A DNA stretch of 64,000 nt. It comes from Stagonosporopsis chrysanthemi. Lineage: Eukaryota > Ascomycota > Dothideomycetes > Pleosporales > Didymellaceae. The notes beneath the pieces were generated by a model. That model was not told where the DNA came from and did no database searches. It worked only from the letters and a program-made list of their open reading frames with translations. Each line of letters starts with the position of its first letter. The first letter of the stretch is position 1. Made by a program: the position numbers and the translations under genes. Positions 44,764 through 55,843 of the stretch are shown piece after piece. The stretch covers positions 232,321-296,320 of the forward strand of contig JAFISE010000016.1 of the NCBI GenBank assembly GCA_022560025.1, written 5' to 3'.

Positions 44764-47700
44764 TCACGGCCTGATGGCCATCTGTACCATAGTTTCTCTC
44801 CCTTCATTGACCCTGATCGCTTTCCCCTTGAGACCATGCCGGTTCTCTTTATCGCTTTCGCTGCTGCTACCAGTGTTCAATGGGCTCAAGTCAAGCATGC
44901 TACGCTTGGTCGATGAGCTAGAGGCGAAGCCTAACCGCATGTCGACGGCCGAGTCATGGCTTTCAGTGATTCCCAAGCCTTGAACGGCGGATTCGAGATC
45001 GCCAATAGTGTTGGAGGCTCGGATAGCCTTCTTCTGTCCTTGTTGTTGTTGTTGTCGAACGAAAGCTCTCTGCTCGTCTGAGCCAGGCAGATAGATGCGC
45101 TTCGCGCCGAGCGTTCTTTTGATGTCCTCTAGGAGGACTTCCATGGGGCAGATGTACGCGATGTGGTTGCGCTGGCACCAGGCAAGTACGTGTCCAACGA
45201 CGCGGTGTGAGTTATTCTGTATCACCCATGCTCCGGAGTCGCCGCCTACGCCGAATCCGCCGGCAACATGCCAGCTTCGGGAGAACGATTTGCGACGGTA
45301 GATGCGCACAGAGCTCATGGCTTGCCCGACCATGCCACCCTGCAAACCGGTGGTACGGCCAAAGCAGTGTACATTGAGGCCGCCGAGGGAATCAGCGGCC
45401 GCCACACCATTTGGGTATTCATCTTCGCTGGGGTTGTAATGTCTTCTGTTCACAGGCTCCTCGAGCTTGACGGAGATCTCGCGTTGATCTGGCTTCATAG
45501 AGCCAAACGCAAAGCGTCGGCCACCTTGACAGACATTGTAAGGCTGCATCCGATCGTCATTGAGCTTCAGTAGAGCCCAATCGATCTCGTGTAGAACGCC
45601 GTCTCGCTTCCAGCGACGGATGCCAGACGATGCATGAACATGACCGAGCTCGTGGGAGTCAAGATGGTCCTCGTCCTTGTCTTCCTCGTTTGGGAAGAAG
45701 TCTTCGTCGACATCGTCAATAGCTGGCTGAGTGACTCTGATGTCTTCACCCTCGCCAGGCTCGATACCCTCGATGTCACCAACAGTAATACGCGAGAACG
45801 TCGAGTCAGTCATAGCCTCTTGGTCAGATTCGTCGTCCGAGTCAAATTCGAAGTCAGAAAAATTGAACGACTCAGCCTCATCTTCATCCTCACTCCCATC
45901 GTCCTCATCATCAGATAGCTCCAAGTCCCACATGGGTACCGGTGCGTCATTCGCAAGCTCGAGACCTGGCTGGGCGCCCATGCCCATCAACCAGGGGTTG
46001 CTGTTAGTAGTTGCGCTCGACAGAACAGCGTCATACGGGTTTGGGCTAGCAACTTCATCTTCAGCCTCGCTCTCGTCGTCTGATGGGGCATCCAGCAAGT
46101 GGTGTACACTCATTCCGAGCGGCTCGTCATCAACCAGTACAACCCCACCATATGAGACTGGGGGAAGGTGTTGCTTGCCATTGAAAGCACCAATAGATGC
46201 ACCGCAGAGAGGTCGCTGTTGATGGTAGGGGTTTATGACAGCCATGTCAGCGTTGTAGCACTCGGTGTTCATCATAGACCGGTGAGGCGGGCGAGCACGA
46301 CCAGAACAGCGGCTCATCTTAGATCTTCGGACTTTGCCGCGACGAACCTTAAGGTCGTACACATTCTCGTCGTAGCGGAAGCGGCGCGAAAGAATGGCTT
46401 TCACCTTGGCGATGCTACTGCATGTGATGAACACGGTAGGCCGAGCTTTCTCCTGTGTGACGCCGATTGCGACAAGGTCGATGCTGACAGTCTCGTCTGA
46501 GTTTTTGAGAGCTCGCTCGATAAGACGCTCCAGCCTGGGCAGCATGGCAGTATGCCACTCATCTACGATAGTAGGTGTGAATTTCACCGGGTGCAATCGC
46601 AGCTTTGCGCGAGGCAGTGGCTCAACATCAGTCTGGATCTGGATGGAAGATGTGATGCACCTATTATGTTGCTCCACCACACCAGCATCCTGCACCTCAG
46701 GTTCCTGCACCTCAGGTTCAGGCGTTGGGTAACCGAGGGTAGCTTGAGGCCAGTGTCGGATGCCGTCAGTAAATAGAGCTTCCACAGAGTGAGTCCTTTT
46801 TTGCTTCCTCTGTCTCCAGGCCGTTTGGATGATCGTAATCTTCTCCTTGTAGTCGTCAAAGGGCGTGCTGTTGGACGGCTGCGGACGTGAAGCTCGCCAC
46901 GCGCGCTGAATAATGGATGCAGCTGTGGTGATCTGTTCTCTGTAGAGAGAAGTTACATCACCTCGTTCTTGTGAGCTATGTGGTGTAGGTACCAGAGTAC
47001 CGGAAGTCTCGAGCGATCTTTGGTCATGCTGCTCCCAGTCCATTGATTCCATAGAATCTTCCCTAGGACCAGGGAGACCCATGGTCTCCGAGATTGATTT
47101 GCGTATGGACTGCTGCGAGCGCTGGGATGGATTGCGTGACAGCGTATTGGGGTCTGGCGACTTCTTGGTGCCCGACTTGGTTAACGATTTCGTTCGTTCG
47201 AGTGCTTGTGAACCCTTTTCGAGAGCCCAACGCTTCGCACTCCTATACGAGGGACTTGTTGGCGTCTCGAGAATCTGAGGCTGACTGACACTCTTGCGCT
47301 TGAGGTGTGTCGGGCCTGTCAGGGGCGTTGGGCCCGGCCTCGCATCATGCAAGTCAAAGCTCGGCTCCGATTCATCAAGCATGCAGCATCTTTGTAGCCT
47401 GATAATAACACGGTTATACAGTTGCGCAAAGTCTTGGAGACCATCGGTGCCGGTTTCGATACGGTCGACAGCGTAGAAGCAGTCGCGTACAACTTGCATG
47501 TACGCAGTACCACACTTAGAAGCCAAGCGGCGTATGTACACATCTTCAACTCGTTGCTTGAAGTCGGCGAGCGTGTACTTAGGTTTCCAGAGGTCAGCAA
47601 GCGGTTGCCACAGACCAATCTCGAGAAGAATCAAGCCAAGACTGTACATGTCGAACTGAGGGCCGTGATGTCTCTCCTTGAGTCCTGTGAACTTCGGATC

Positions 47701-49095
47701 CTCTGGGTGACGATAGATGTTGAGGGTCGGCATTGTGGTCGCAGAATCGATGTCGTATTCAGAGAAGAGGTCGAAGGAGCAGACAACAGGTGAGCGCAGG
47801 GCGTACTGCAGCGCCCTGGTATTTGCCGATTGCCGTCTATTCTTTCGAAAGACCAGAATATTGCTACTGTTAAGGTCTTTGTGGACGAAATTGTCACTAT
47901 GAATCTTGCTGAACGTAGTGGCAAGCGAATACGCAAGACGGAAACGATCCTCGAGTGGAGGCGTAGCACTATTTGAGTTGTTGAGTGACTTTGATCCGGT
48001 CTGGAGTACGCTGAGAAGTGTGACGGGTCGTAGCTCATCTATCGGCTTGTGCGCATCGGACGGGCCAGAGTATGTGGGTTGTGGGAGTTCAAAGACAAGA
48101 CCAAAACGCGGTTGCTTAGGGTCTTCGAAGTATCCTAAACACTTGAGACTCGCTAGATGAGGCTGATCTCTCGACAGCTTGGTTAGTATGGACAGAAGGG
48201 TGTCGAGACGATCTGTGGGAGGAGAAACCTCCGTGTAGCGATATGTAGGATCGAACGTCGCATACTCGACTAGGACAGGCTGTTCAACGAGGCGTGACCC
48301 ATCGGTCTTCCAAGGGTTCGTCGAGCTGTGTCGGGAGCGCAATCGCCCTATCACGCGGATGGACGAAGCACCTACGCTCTCGTATGGCGGCGGCTCCTCT
48401 TCTGGCAAGACCAGATCTGAGGGACGTAGCTTTGGTGGGAAGTTGGGACGAGAGCCGGTATGTAGCGCGTGCACGTTTGACGGGAAGGTTGCTGGGTTGA
48501 CAAGCGTAAGATCCGAGGCGCTATACTCCGACTTCGAGAAGACGGCAGCTGATGTGGATGGTCGTAGGGGCTCGGGAACAACCTTGACGTCTGACAGATG
48601 AGTACGCTGCGCGCGTCGACTTCTGGAGAGGTCATAGAGGATGTCAATAGAGGTGGTGAGGTCCTTGATGAGGTCCTCGTAACGTGACCGGTCGGCGGCC
48701 GCCCACGCGGACGTATCAGATGCTGGCAGCCTGCTCTTCTCCTCTGACAGTGTCTTGCCCGCTGCAGGTGCAGCCCCCGGGTGCATGTGCTCAGCCTCGT
48801 CCAGTATTTCTTTGATGGTTCCAAGCACGCTGGTCACTGTCTCCGTGAGGCCCGCCTGCTCCACGCTCTCGTCGATGTCGCCATTCTTGCCTTTGGCGTT
48901 GTCGCTCCAATCGACACCCCATGTTATCAACCTGTCCTTCTGGATTCTGAGTTTGCGGTGGAGGACATTTGATTGCGTGTCCTGATTATCCTGCTCGACC
49001 ACGGCATCGCAGTGTATCTTCGTGTCGGAATACAGCTGAGTTAGCCGCCGCGGCAGCCTGCTGATAGTTTCCATTGTCGGTGCTCTGGGTACCAT
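44764..49095 (-). CDS. HeLo-like / pseudokinase / trypsin-like protease multidomain protein
   Basis: One intronless frame of 1443 residues. Residues about 8-165 resemble the HeLo-like prion-inhibition/cell-death domain (LYSDTKIHCD, then LRIQKDRLITWGVDWSD). About 270-575 is a kinase fold: HKD at 405-407 with Asn412 and FDMYSLGLILLEIGLW. The beta-3 Lys is apparently Ala279 (VLVEYA) and no DFG is seen (SFDLF at 440-444), so it is probably a pseudokinase. Two IQ-like calmodulin sites sit at Gln730 and Gln757. From about 950 there is a trypsin-like protease: His998 or 999 (SVHHLLD), Asp1172 (IDWALLKL) and Ser1287 (GDSGAW), with a roughly 130-residue Asp/Glu/Ser-rich insert between His and Asp. HeLo domains kill by membrane disruption when triggered; the protease may be effector or trigger, which is inference. 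A second Met lies at residue 8 and may be the true start. Confidence 0.8.
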   Translation of the reverse strand: MVPRAPTMETISRLPRRLTQLYSDTKIHCDAVVEQDNQDTQSNVLHRKLRIQKDRLITWGVDWSDNAKGKNGDIDESVEQAGLTETVTSVLGTIKEILDEAEHMHPGAAPAAGKTLSEEKSRLPASDTSAWAAADRSRYEDLIKDLTTSIDILYDLSRSRRAQRTHLSDVKVVPEPLRPSTSAAVFSKSEYSASDLTLVNPATFPSNVHALHTGSRPNFPPKLRPSDLVLPEEEPPPYESVGASSIRVIGRLRSRHSSTNPWKTDGSRLVEQPVLVEYATFDPTYRYTEVSPPTDRLDTLLSILTKLSRDQPHLASLKCLGYFEDPKQPRFGLVFELPQPTYSGPSDAHKPIDELRPVTLLSVLQTGSKSLNNSNSATPPLEDRFRLAYSLATTFSKIHSDNFVHKDLNSSNILVFRKNRRQSANTRALQYALRSPVVCSFDLFSEYDIDSATTMPTLNIYRHPEDPKFTGLKERHHGPQFDMYSLGLILLEIGLWQPLADLWKPKYTLADFKQRVEDVYIRRLASKCGTAYMQVVRDCFYAVDRIETGTDGLQDFAQLYNRVIIRLQRCCMLDESEPSFDLHDARPGPTPLTGPTHLKRKSVSQPQILETPTSPSYRSAKRWALEKGSQALERTKSLTKSGTKKSPDPNTLSRNPSQRSQQSIRKSISETMGLPGPREDSMESMDWEQHDQRSLETSGTLVPTPHSSQERGDVTSLYREQITTAASIIQRAWRASRPQPSNSTPFDDYKEKITIIQTAWRQRKQKRTHSVEALFTDGIRHWPQATLGYPTPEPEVQEPEVQDAGVVEQHNRCITSSIQIQTDVEPLPRAKLRLHPVKFTPTIVDEWHTAMLPRLERLIERALKNSDETVSIDLVAIGVTQEKARPTVFITCSSIAKVKAILSRRFRYDENVYDLKVRRGKVRRSKMSRCSGRARPPHRSMMNTECYNADMAVINPYHQQRPLCGASIGAFNGKQHLPPVSYGGVVLVDDEPLGMSVHHLLDAPSDDESEAEDEVASPNPYDAVLSSATTNSNPWLMGMGAQPGLELANDAPVPMWDLELSDDEDDGSEDEDEAESFNFSDFEFDSDDESDQEAMTDSTFSRITVGDIEGIEPGEGEDIRVTQPAIDDVDEDFFPNEEDKDEDHLDSHELGHVHASSGIRRWKRDGVLHEIDWALLKLNDDRMQPYNVCQGGRRFAFGSMKPDQREISVKLEEPVNRRHYNPSEDEYPNGVAAADSLGGLNVHCFGRTTGLQGGMVGQAMSSVRIYRRKSFSRSWHVAGGFGVGGDSGAWVIQNNSHRVVGHVLAWCQRNHIAYICPMEVLLEDIKRTLGAKRIYLPGSDEQRAFVRQQQQQGQKKAIRASNTIGDLESAVQGLGITESHDSAVDMRLGFASSSSTKRSMLDLSPLNTGSSSESDKENRHGLKGKAIRVNEGRETMVQMAIRP

Positions 49096-49659
49096 AAACT
49101 ATGTTGTCGCGGTGAGCGTTGGCAGCGCGACTGCGTTATGTGAGGTAAGTATACGATAACATGGAACAAAGGGATGCAGCGACTGCCTGGGAGGTCGTCG
49201 TCATGGTTGGCGTTGTCGATATACGCTGGGGTGCGGATTGATGGCTGCCTGTTCCCATCGCACCGCCTCAGGCCAGGCACGGCCGATTGGTCGACGCGGG
49301 GTAAGCGTAGGTAAGCGCGACTGCGGCAAGGCTAAAGAATGTGGCTGAGACAGTGCGCTTGTGGTCGCCCCTCGCTCGTTCGCACAGGCTGCCACAGAGT
49401 GTCTTATGTGACTTGTGCACATGACAGTGAGCAGTGATGCTTGATCTGCGATTGAGTGCAGCATGGCGGCATGCCTTTGATGTACATGTTTCACAATCCA
49501 TTCGTTGACAGAGCGCACATTCTTAGTTGAAGAAGGTAGAAACACGTCAATTCGATGCTTTTCAACCTGTCGTCTGTACATGCAATATCCTACAAATGCT
49601 AGCGCATCACTGTCTTGGTCATGCTGGCACTTCCTTCTGTGTCAGAACGAGCGATGCAT
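49096..49659. other. Promoter of the HeLo-like gene and 3' end of Tudor-SN gene
   Basis: 564 bases with no gene. Short minus frames (49201-49581) have no family resemblance. A pyrimidine-rich coding-strand tract lies just upstream of 49095. Confidence 0.4.
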
Positions 49660-52369
49660 CTAGTCATCCTCAGTCAAATCGCCGTACTCCCACTGGCCTC
49701 TCCTCTCCGCCTTAGCAACATCCTGCTTCTGCTTCAGAGCACTGAGAAGGTCCGCTGCGCTCCTCTCCCAAGCCTTCAGCTTCTTTGGGACCATGCCGAA
49801 ACCTTCTTCGATGACATCAGCGTTGACGCTCTCCTCACCTGACTTGCTCTCCTTGGGGTCGAAGAGTGTGACCCACAGAAGGCCATCCCTGTCAACCTGG
49901 TCGACGTTGGCAACAAGTGAGCGGCCAGCGGTCTCTTGGGAAATGAACTGGACAGCGTCGCTGAGGTACTCGGGATTGCTTGGCAGCTGAACAAACGCCA
50001 GCTGTGCGTCGATAGCCTGGGGCTTGAGCTTGGTGTTGGAGAACTCAGCGCCGAGAGGGCGCAAGCGGCTCCAGGGAATAACCTCAGAGTTACCGTAGTC
50101 AATGTAGACGACCTCGGCCTTCTTGGCCTCACGATCATTGCGGCGGATGCGGGCACGGTACCATGTGTCGTCCTCAGTGAACTTGGCTGACACGAACTCG
50201 CCAGCCTTGGGAGCGCCTTCGAGACCCTTGTTGTTCGAAGGGTTTAGGTGGAACTTGCTGAATGCGCTCATCAGAGATGTGAGTGCTGCGGTTCCGGAAC
50301 CGATCTGCTGCAACTTAAGCTTGCCATCTTCTGCGACGTGGGTGACCATGACATCACGGTAATCTTTCTGTCTCGAGGCTGCAGGCGCATCTCCGTTTGA
50401 TGGCTGTACAGCGGCTGCTGTAGTGTCATCGGCGTACTCGTCCTCTTGCGAAGGGTCATAGTTCTCCCAGAGGTTCTTTCGTGCATCCTTGGCCTTCTGC
50501 TCAGCGGCAAAGAGTTCGTTTGCGTTGCCTGACTTCTCGGCCGAGTAGGCGTGTACAGATGCGAGACCCTCCTCGACGAGCGTCTTTGCAAAGTTCTCGC
50601 GGTTGATGTAGAGTGTTCCAATGAAGCCACCGACCTTGTCGCAGTCCTCCACGTCAATCTCGACATCGCGTTGCTGGCAGCGCTTGCTGGCGAACTCGTG
50701 TGCCTCCTTACCGTAGGGCTCGCCCTTATCTTGATCGTTCCTGGCAGATCGAGGCGCACGAATACCGGAGAGAACGAGTGTGATCTTAGCGTTCTCGCGA
50801 GGAATCAGGACGGTGAAGCGAGATGCAGACTTGACGAAGTCAACGACGGCAGGGACGCGGCGCTGCCTCGAGAGTAGAGTCAGCTGGCGCTTGGCCTTCT
50901 CGAGCGACTCGGAGTAGTCGACGTATTGCTTGGCGGAGGGGGCCTTTGGCGACCAGAGACCCTTCTGCTCCTCCTGTGCGGTTGCCTCAGCAAGCAGAAG
51001 ATCGTCGTAGATGGGGCTCCTGTCGGTATCGTCCTGGCGGTGGCGAATGACCGTAGCCATGCCGCTCTCAACAAGGAGGAGACCGATGTTTTTGCCCTGG
51101 AAACTGACTGTAGCCATCTCGCGCTCATCGTAGCCCTCGCTAGCCGGGCGCTTTCCGTCGATGTGGAACTTGACGTGCTTGCCAATCAGCTTCTTGCGCA
51201 GGAACTCCTTGGCCTCAGGTGCCCAGGGGGACTGCTTGGGGTCGGTAGGCTTAGGCTGGCGAACGCTGCTAAGGTTGATGCGCTTCTCGGCGCCGGCCTT
51301 GTTTCGCAGGAAAAGAGTGTCTGCGCTCTGTACTCGGCTGACGACTGCCTCAAGCTCACCAGGAGCATTGGCCTTGGGTACGACGTGTCCCTGGTACAGA
51401 CCCTGCCTCCTGTCCCTAGCGAACTTCTCAGCCTGTCTTAGCGAAGCCATCCGAGCTCCAAGAAGCGTAGTGTGGTGGTCGGTGCACTTGGCCAATCCAG
51501 CCCTGAGGATGTGAGGTGTGATGCTGCCCTGCGAAGGGTGCTTGACGTCTGCAACAATCTGGCCGTTCGGTGTCAGACCGAGAACGGTAGTAGCAACGTT
51601 GCGCTGAAGCAGCCTGGTCTCGACGAAAAGCTGCGCCTCATCGCCAAAGGGCTCTGCAGCTTGTACTTCCTGTGTCGAAGGGTTCGTGCGCTGTGTCGAC
51701 GGTGCTCGGATGCCGGCGAGAAGGATCATGGTCTGGATGTGCTCGGTGGGCGAGAGTACGAATCGAACAATGAGACGGTCGCCGGACAGGACCTTTTCGA
51801 CGATTGCTACCCAAATCAGATGTGGTTTGTCAAAGTGTTCTTCCTAAATACTCACTGGTGAGCTCCTTGCCCTTGTTCTCGTCGATGAATTGCTGGGGGT
51901 TGCTAAGCTCGTTGATCGAGTTGATTCTGCCACCCGTCTCGGCCCAGAGACCCTTTGAGTCTGCCCTTGCGCGTGCCTCAAGAACCTGCAGCTTCTCCAG
52001 AATCTGTGCGTCCTCATCTGATTCGCCTTTGCGGCCAGCATCGTCTCGCAGTTTCAGCCAGCCTTCGGCGACAGCTTGCTCGGGAAGTACTGTGCGGTCA
52101 GGCAGAGCAACGAGACCATATTCGCGGTTGGCGCCAGTGGGGATCTTGTAGAGGACCTGGAATCGTACGACCTTGCCAACAAGGAGACGGCGGAGATAAT
52201 CACGGGACTCGAAGGCGAATTGCTCGTCGCCCTCGCGCTTCAATCGTGGCGCGGTGACGAAGGCTAAGCTGAGGATGCGTTCTTGTCGTGGGTTGCCGAC
52301 GTTGTGTAGAACAACGGTGTCGCCAGAAAGAACGCTCTTGACCTTCGCTTCGAAGTGGGAGGCAGCCAT
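49660..52369 (-). CDS. SND1: Tudor staphylococcal nuclease (SND1/Tudor-SN) homolog
   Basis: Two exons, 52369-51856 and 51806-49660, separated by a 49-nt GTGAGT...TAG intron, give 886 residues, typical for Tudor-SN. This conserved RNA-binding protein works in RNA decay, splicing and stress granules. SN-like OB folds repeat along the chain: about 1-160 (VKSVLSGDTVVLHNV), 175-330 (VEKVLSGDRLIV, then ILLAGIRAP), 345-490 (VSRVQSADTLFLRN) and 515-660 (FTVLIPRENAKITLVLSGIRAP). A Tudor domain at about 700-760 (KFTEDDTWYRARI, VVYIDYGNSEVIPW; Trp720) provides the aromatic cage. A partial fifth SN fold closes the protein. Catalytic nuclease residues are not conserved in the family, so it mainly binds RNA. 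The start ATG sits in CCATGG context. Family very sure. Confidence 0.94.
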
Positions 52370-53158
52370 GGTGGAGATGGAGCTTGACGCTGCAGATGCG
52401 GCTGTTAGCTACCGTGGTCACAAGAGCTCTCTTGAGCTTGAACCTGAACAATAAATGGGCCGTCGTGCCGAGACGTACCTTGTCAAACCAGTAGAGAACC
52501 TATGAAGACGACGGAGATACTGCAATTGATACCAAACCTCAATTACAGAAGGGGGAAGTTGTGATGTTGCTGAAGAGACTACGTGGTGCTTAGCGGTGTA
52601 CCTCAAATCTCTCGCCATCCTAGCTCCAGGGACCACTGTGGGGTCGATTCGATCTAGGCTAAGCTCGAACGTCACTTGCAGATCCCACATGCGTCTTGCC
52701 GTTTCTGAAGACCATCTGTGACAGTGGTCAAGACATGTACTGAGGATCACAAGTGTGCGATGAAGAGTTGTGTATGCTCATTGGTGTATTACTAGTAGCC
52801 CAACGCTATCCTCGAGTTCTCAGCTTTATACAGCTGGACAAATACCAAACAGCCAGTCGCCAAACTGGGATCAGCGCTCCAACATCCTACATATACAATG
52901 CAAGGGAGAAACCTCTCAACCTCGCCTGACTCTATCCGTCTAGTCAGAGTCTCGAAAGCTCTCCCACTATATCTTACAACGGCTGCACTAGCAACAACAA
53001 TCCCCGCGAACTTTTCTTCCGAACCAAGTAAATGAATCAAATAACGAATGCTAAACAACAAAGTAAATATTCAAGCGATAGACAGAAGACAAATAAAGAA
53101 ATACCCCGATAACGCCGTCATTATGCATCATTCATTAGGTGCTGCAGAACTCCATGCT
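52370..53158. other. Intergenic, no gene seen
   Basis: Promoter of the Tudor-SN gene (left) and 3' end of MDM34 (right). Minus-strand frames of up to 110 codons (52418-52750) have no recognisable content. The right third (52980-53160) is AT-rich as expected for a 3' UTR. Confidence 0.4.
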
Positions 53159-54946
53159 CTATGCAACATAGGCGGGCGGTGCCTCTAGCTCATCCTCAGA
53201 CGCCCAGATGCCTCCAGTGGGGCCATTGGACTTTCTGGAGAGCGGGGAACGGTCTCGAGAAGAACCACTGCGATCCTTCTCTTGTTGTACTTTCCTTGCA
53301 ATCTCTCGTGCCATCTTCGTCATCCATGCCTGCTCCAAGATGCCACCCGAGCTCTCCGCCTCATTCGGCGGTGATACAAGCGCGATCTTGTCGAACGATA
53401 ACGAGCGGAGCAGCGGAGATGTAGATTGTTGGGCTTGGCGAATCTGACTATGTGAGAGGGGAGGTCGTCTCGATGAGGGATGAGCTTTGATGGTTTCATC
53501 GTCATAGGTATCGCTCGACTTCGCCTTGGATCTCGACATCCTTGGTGCTTCTGAGAGAAGGGGTGCGGCAGGAAGTAACGTATCGGTAGATTTCGCGTTC
53601 TCTGCAAGCGTGCTTGGTTCGCCGAAGTCGAGGATACCGTGCGGTCCGTCTTGCCGCAGGCCAGGTCGAGCTGGGCTTAGGGGTGGGGTAACAACTTCTC
53701 CGGTTTCCCTTTCTTCGTGCATAACGCTGGAAGCCTCCGAGGCGTAAGTGCTTGTCATCTCGCTGTGTCCGTCTGCTGATGTGGCATCCATATTGCTTTC
53801 AGTTGTCTTCTTGCGAAGGTCTACGACACGCTTCTTGCGCTTTCGCATACCACCTGTGCGTGATCGGCCGGCGCCAAGAGTCAGACCTGACATCGAGTAG
53901 GTGGTAGAGGAAACGGTTGGACGCGAGTCGTGCGTTTCGTGAGTGTCGTGGGTACCTTGGCTTCCAGATGCGATCGAGGAGGCGCCTGACCTCATCGTGC
54001 CGAACGTAGATTGGATCCTTGAAAGACTGCCTCTTGTAAGTGCTGGGGTAGCGGTGCCAGACGCGTCTCTGTCCGGCCCAGCCCATGCACGAAATACTGC
54101 ATCTCGTATGCCAGGTGTGAAGAGCGACAAGGTGCGTTGCGACTCGGATAGAGCGGCTAGGCGGAGGATATTCTTCTGCGAAAAGGATGCATGAATCTCG
54201 CCAGCAGGCTCGAGGGCGATCTCCGAGATCTGCGATTCATCGAGTGGGTTGCCGAACGCATCGACTGCGTCTTGTGGTGGTGTTGCGAACGGATCAACTG
54301 TGGGGACACCATCTTTGGGGCCCTCAAGCCTCTCCTCTTCCATTTCCCGAAACTCGGGTGAGCACAAGCGTAGTGACAGTCGATGGATGATTGCAGGCAG
54401 GTCTTCCATGAATAAAACTCGCAACTGTCCTTCGATTTCCTTCTGGAGATAATCACGCACAAACGGTATCGAGTCGAAGGTGGAAGAGACCTTGAGAGAT
54501 TCCAGGGGGTCGTTCCGGAACACCAAGGTTAAGCCCTTCTGTTTCGAAAAGACCAGAATGACGAACCCTGATAATCGGAAATTTGACAATGTTATGGACA
54601 GCGGTATTGTCAGGCCAGAGGCTGCTGCCAGTGGTTGTGGCGATGCAAAGTCCGGTTTTGTTGATAGGTGCGTTTTCAGCGGATTGACCTGGACCTTCGT
54701 CTTCAGCGTCAAAAATGCATCGCCGGTGTATGCCATTTTGAAAATGCCCCTGAAGCGATCTTCTGCGAGGTCGCCGATCTCGAGGATCTCCAGTTCTGGT
54801 GGTGTTGACCCAAGGTTGAGTTCGGTGACGATGATGTCGTCAACGATGATAGGCGGCTTCGGCGACTTGTTCAGCGCTGTTGTAAGCATGTCTCGCGCGC
54901 GCGAGGTGTCCGCCAGCAGCGGCGACCAGTTGAAGTTGAAGGCCAT
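53159..54946 (-). CDS. MDM34: ERMES complex outer-membrane subunit Mdm34
   Basis: Single exon, 595 residues. Mdm34 is a mitochondrial outer-membrane part of the ER-mitochondria encounter structure, which moves phospholipids and sets mitochondrial shape. The N-terminus MAFNFNWSPL is the family signature and fixes the start at 54946, although the frame is open for 145 more codons upstream. The lipid-binding SMP domain spans about 1-205, including PPELEILEIGDL, FLTLKTKVQVNPL and SFRLSGFVILVFSKQKGLTLVF-like strands. The rest is a long Ser/Arg-rich disordered region with a basic KRKKRVVDLRKK patch. It ends in PPAYVA, a PPxY-like site that could bind an Rsp5-type ubiquitin ligase. Length fits filamentous fungal Mdm34. 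Very sure. Confidence 0.95.
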   Translation of the reverse strand: MAFNFNWSPLLADTSRARDMLTTALNKSPKPPIIVDDIIVTELNLGSTPPELEILEIGDLAEDRFRGIFKMAYTGDAFLTLKTKVQVNPLKTHLSTKPDFASPQPLAAASGLTIPLSITLSNFRLSGFVILVFSKQKGLTLVFRNDPLESLKVSSTFDSIPFVRDYLQKEIEGQLRVLFMEDLPAIIHRLSLRLCSPEFREMEEERLEGPKDGVPTVDPFATPPQDAVDAFGNPLDESQISEIALEPAGEIHASFSQKNILRLAALSESQRTLSLFTPGIRDAVFRAWAGPDRDASGTATPALTRGSLSRIQSTFGTMRSGASSIASGSQGTHDTHETHDSRPTVSSTTYSMSGLTLGAGRSRTGGMRKRKKRVVDLRKKTTESNMDATSADGHSEMTSTYASEASSVMHEERETGEVVTPPLSPARPGLRQDGPHGILDFGEPSTLAENAKSTDTLLPAAPLLSEAPRMSRSKAKSSDTYDDETIKAHPSSRRPPLSHSQIRQAQQSTSPLLRSLSFDKIALVSPPNEAESSGGILEQAWMTKMAREIARKVQQEKDRSGSSRDRSPLSRKSNGPTGGIWASEDELEAPPAYVA

Positions 54947-55843
54947 TGCTGATGTGTGTGCTCGGTTGTGGAGAAGCGTTGAGGCTCCTAGCGACAAGAG
55001 GCGCCGGTACGTAGGTTGGTGGGTGGCAGCTGGGGTGTCGCGTGCATGCCTCTGATCTTGGTCGCCGCGTGAACGGGATGCGGGCGCACGGCAGGCCGGG
55101 GGCTGTGTATGGGTGGAATAATGCGTCACCCGGGCGAAGGATGACAAGCGACGTGCTGCAGTGATGCTCGTAGGCTGTGCAGGTGATGGTGGAGTGACTT
55201 GTGAGGGTACAGCAGGAATTTCTCGGATATGGGGAAGCCTCGGGAGCCTTAGGGATGCTATGAGCTCAGCGCGCAGGGAAACCAACTTTTGCGCAGCAAC
55301 CGTGCACCACTCGCTAATGCAGGGCCGAACTCCGGACGAACGGTGGGCTCGTGAAACACACAAAAGGTTGACAGTAAACACTATTGATAGGTGGTGAACG
55401 ACTGAAGAGAAGAGGCGGGCCTTTCACTGTTTATCAAGCGCCTGGACAGGCACGCGCGACCTGTCTCGCGCCTGCCAGCTAAGCAAGCATCCTTAATTTT
55501 GCATCCTCGTCATCCTTGCGCGCATCCTTGTCAAACACCTGCTTCAGCCTTCACGAGCCACAGAACTTTTCCAGAAGACCGCCAGTCCAACCGGCAACCC
55601 CAGCATCGCAGGCACATCATTGCGGAAGCGACCAATCGAAGAAAAGGGGTCGCGGATCTATCGATAATGAGTCACTTTGTTCACTTGGGCCAACAGATTG
55701 CCTGTCGATAACGCGGGGAAGTAATGTGGTCGCGTTGTTTTGTGTTGTTACTTTGGCGTGATTCTTGTTATGATACTCGAAGCACATATAGCCTTGCATA
55801 CAATAATGGACAGCAGAGGCAATGCCAACGAATACGCGGGAGC
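54947..55843. other. Upstream region of MDM34 and 3' end of the next gene
   Basis: The in-frame extension of MDM34 (54949-55381) is Arg/Ser/Pro-rich with no resemblance to known Mdm34 and is taken as 5' UTR/promoter. No other gene or RNA recognised up to 55843. Confidence 0.45.

Noticed and set aside
54949..55381. 145-codon in-frame extension upstream of MDM34
   Set aside because: The family begins MAFNFNWSPL at 54946; the extension is low-complexity and is probably leader sequence.
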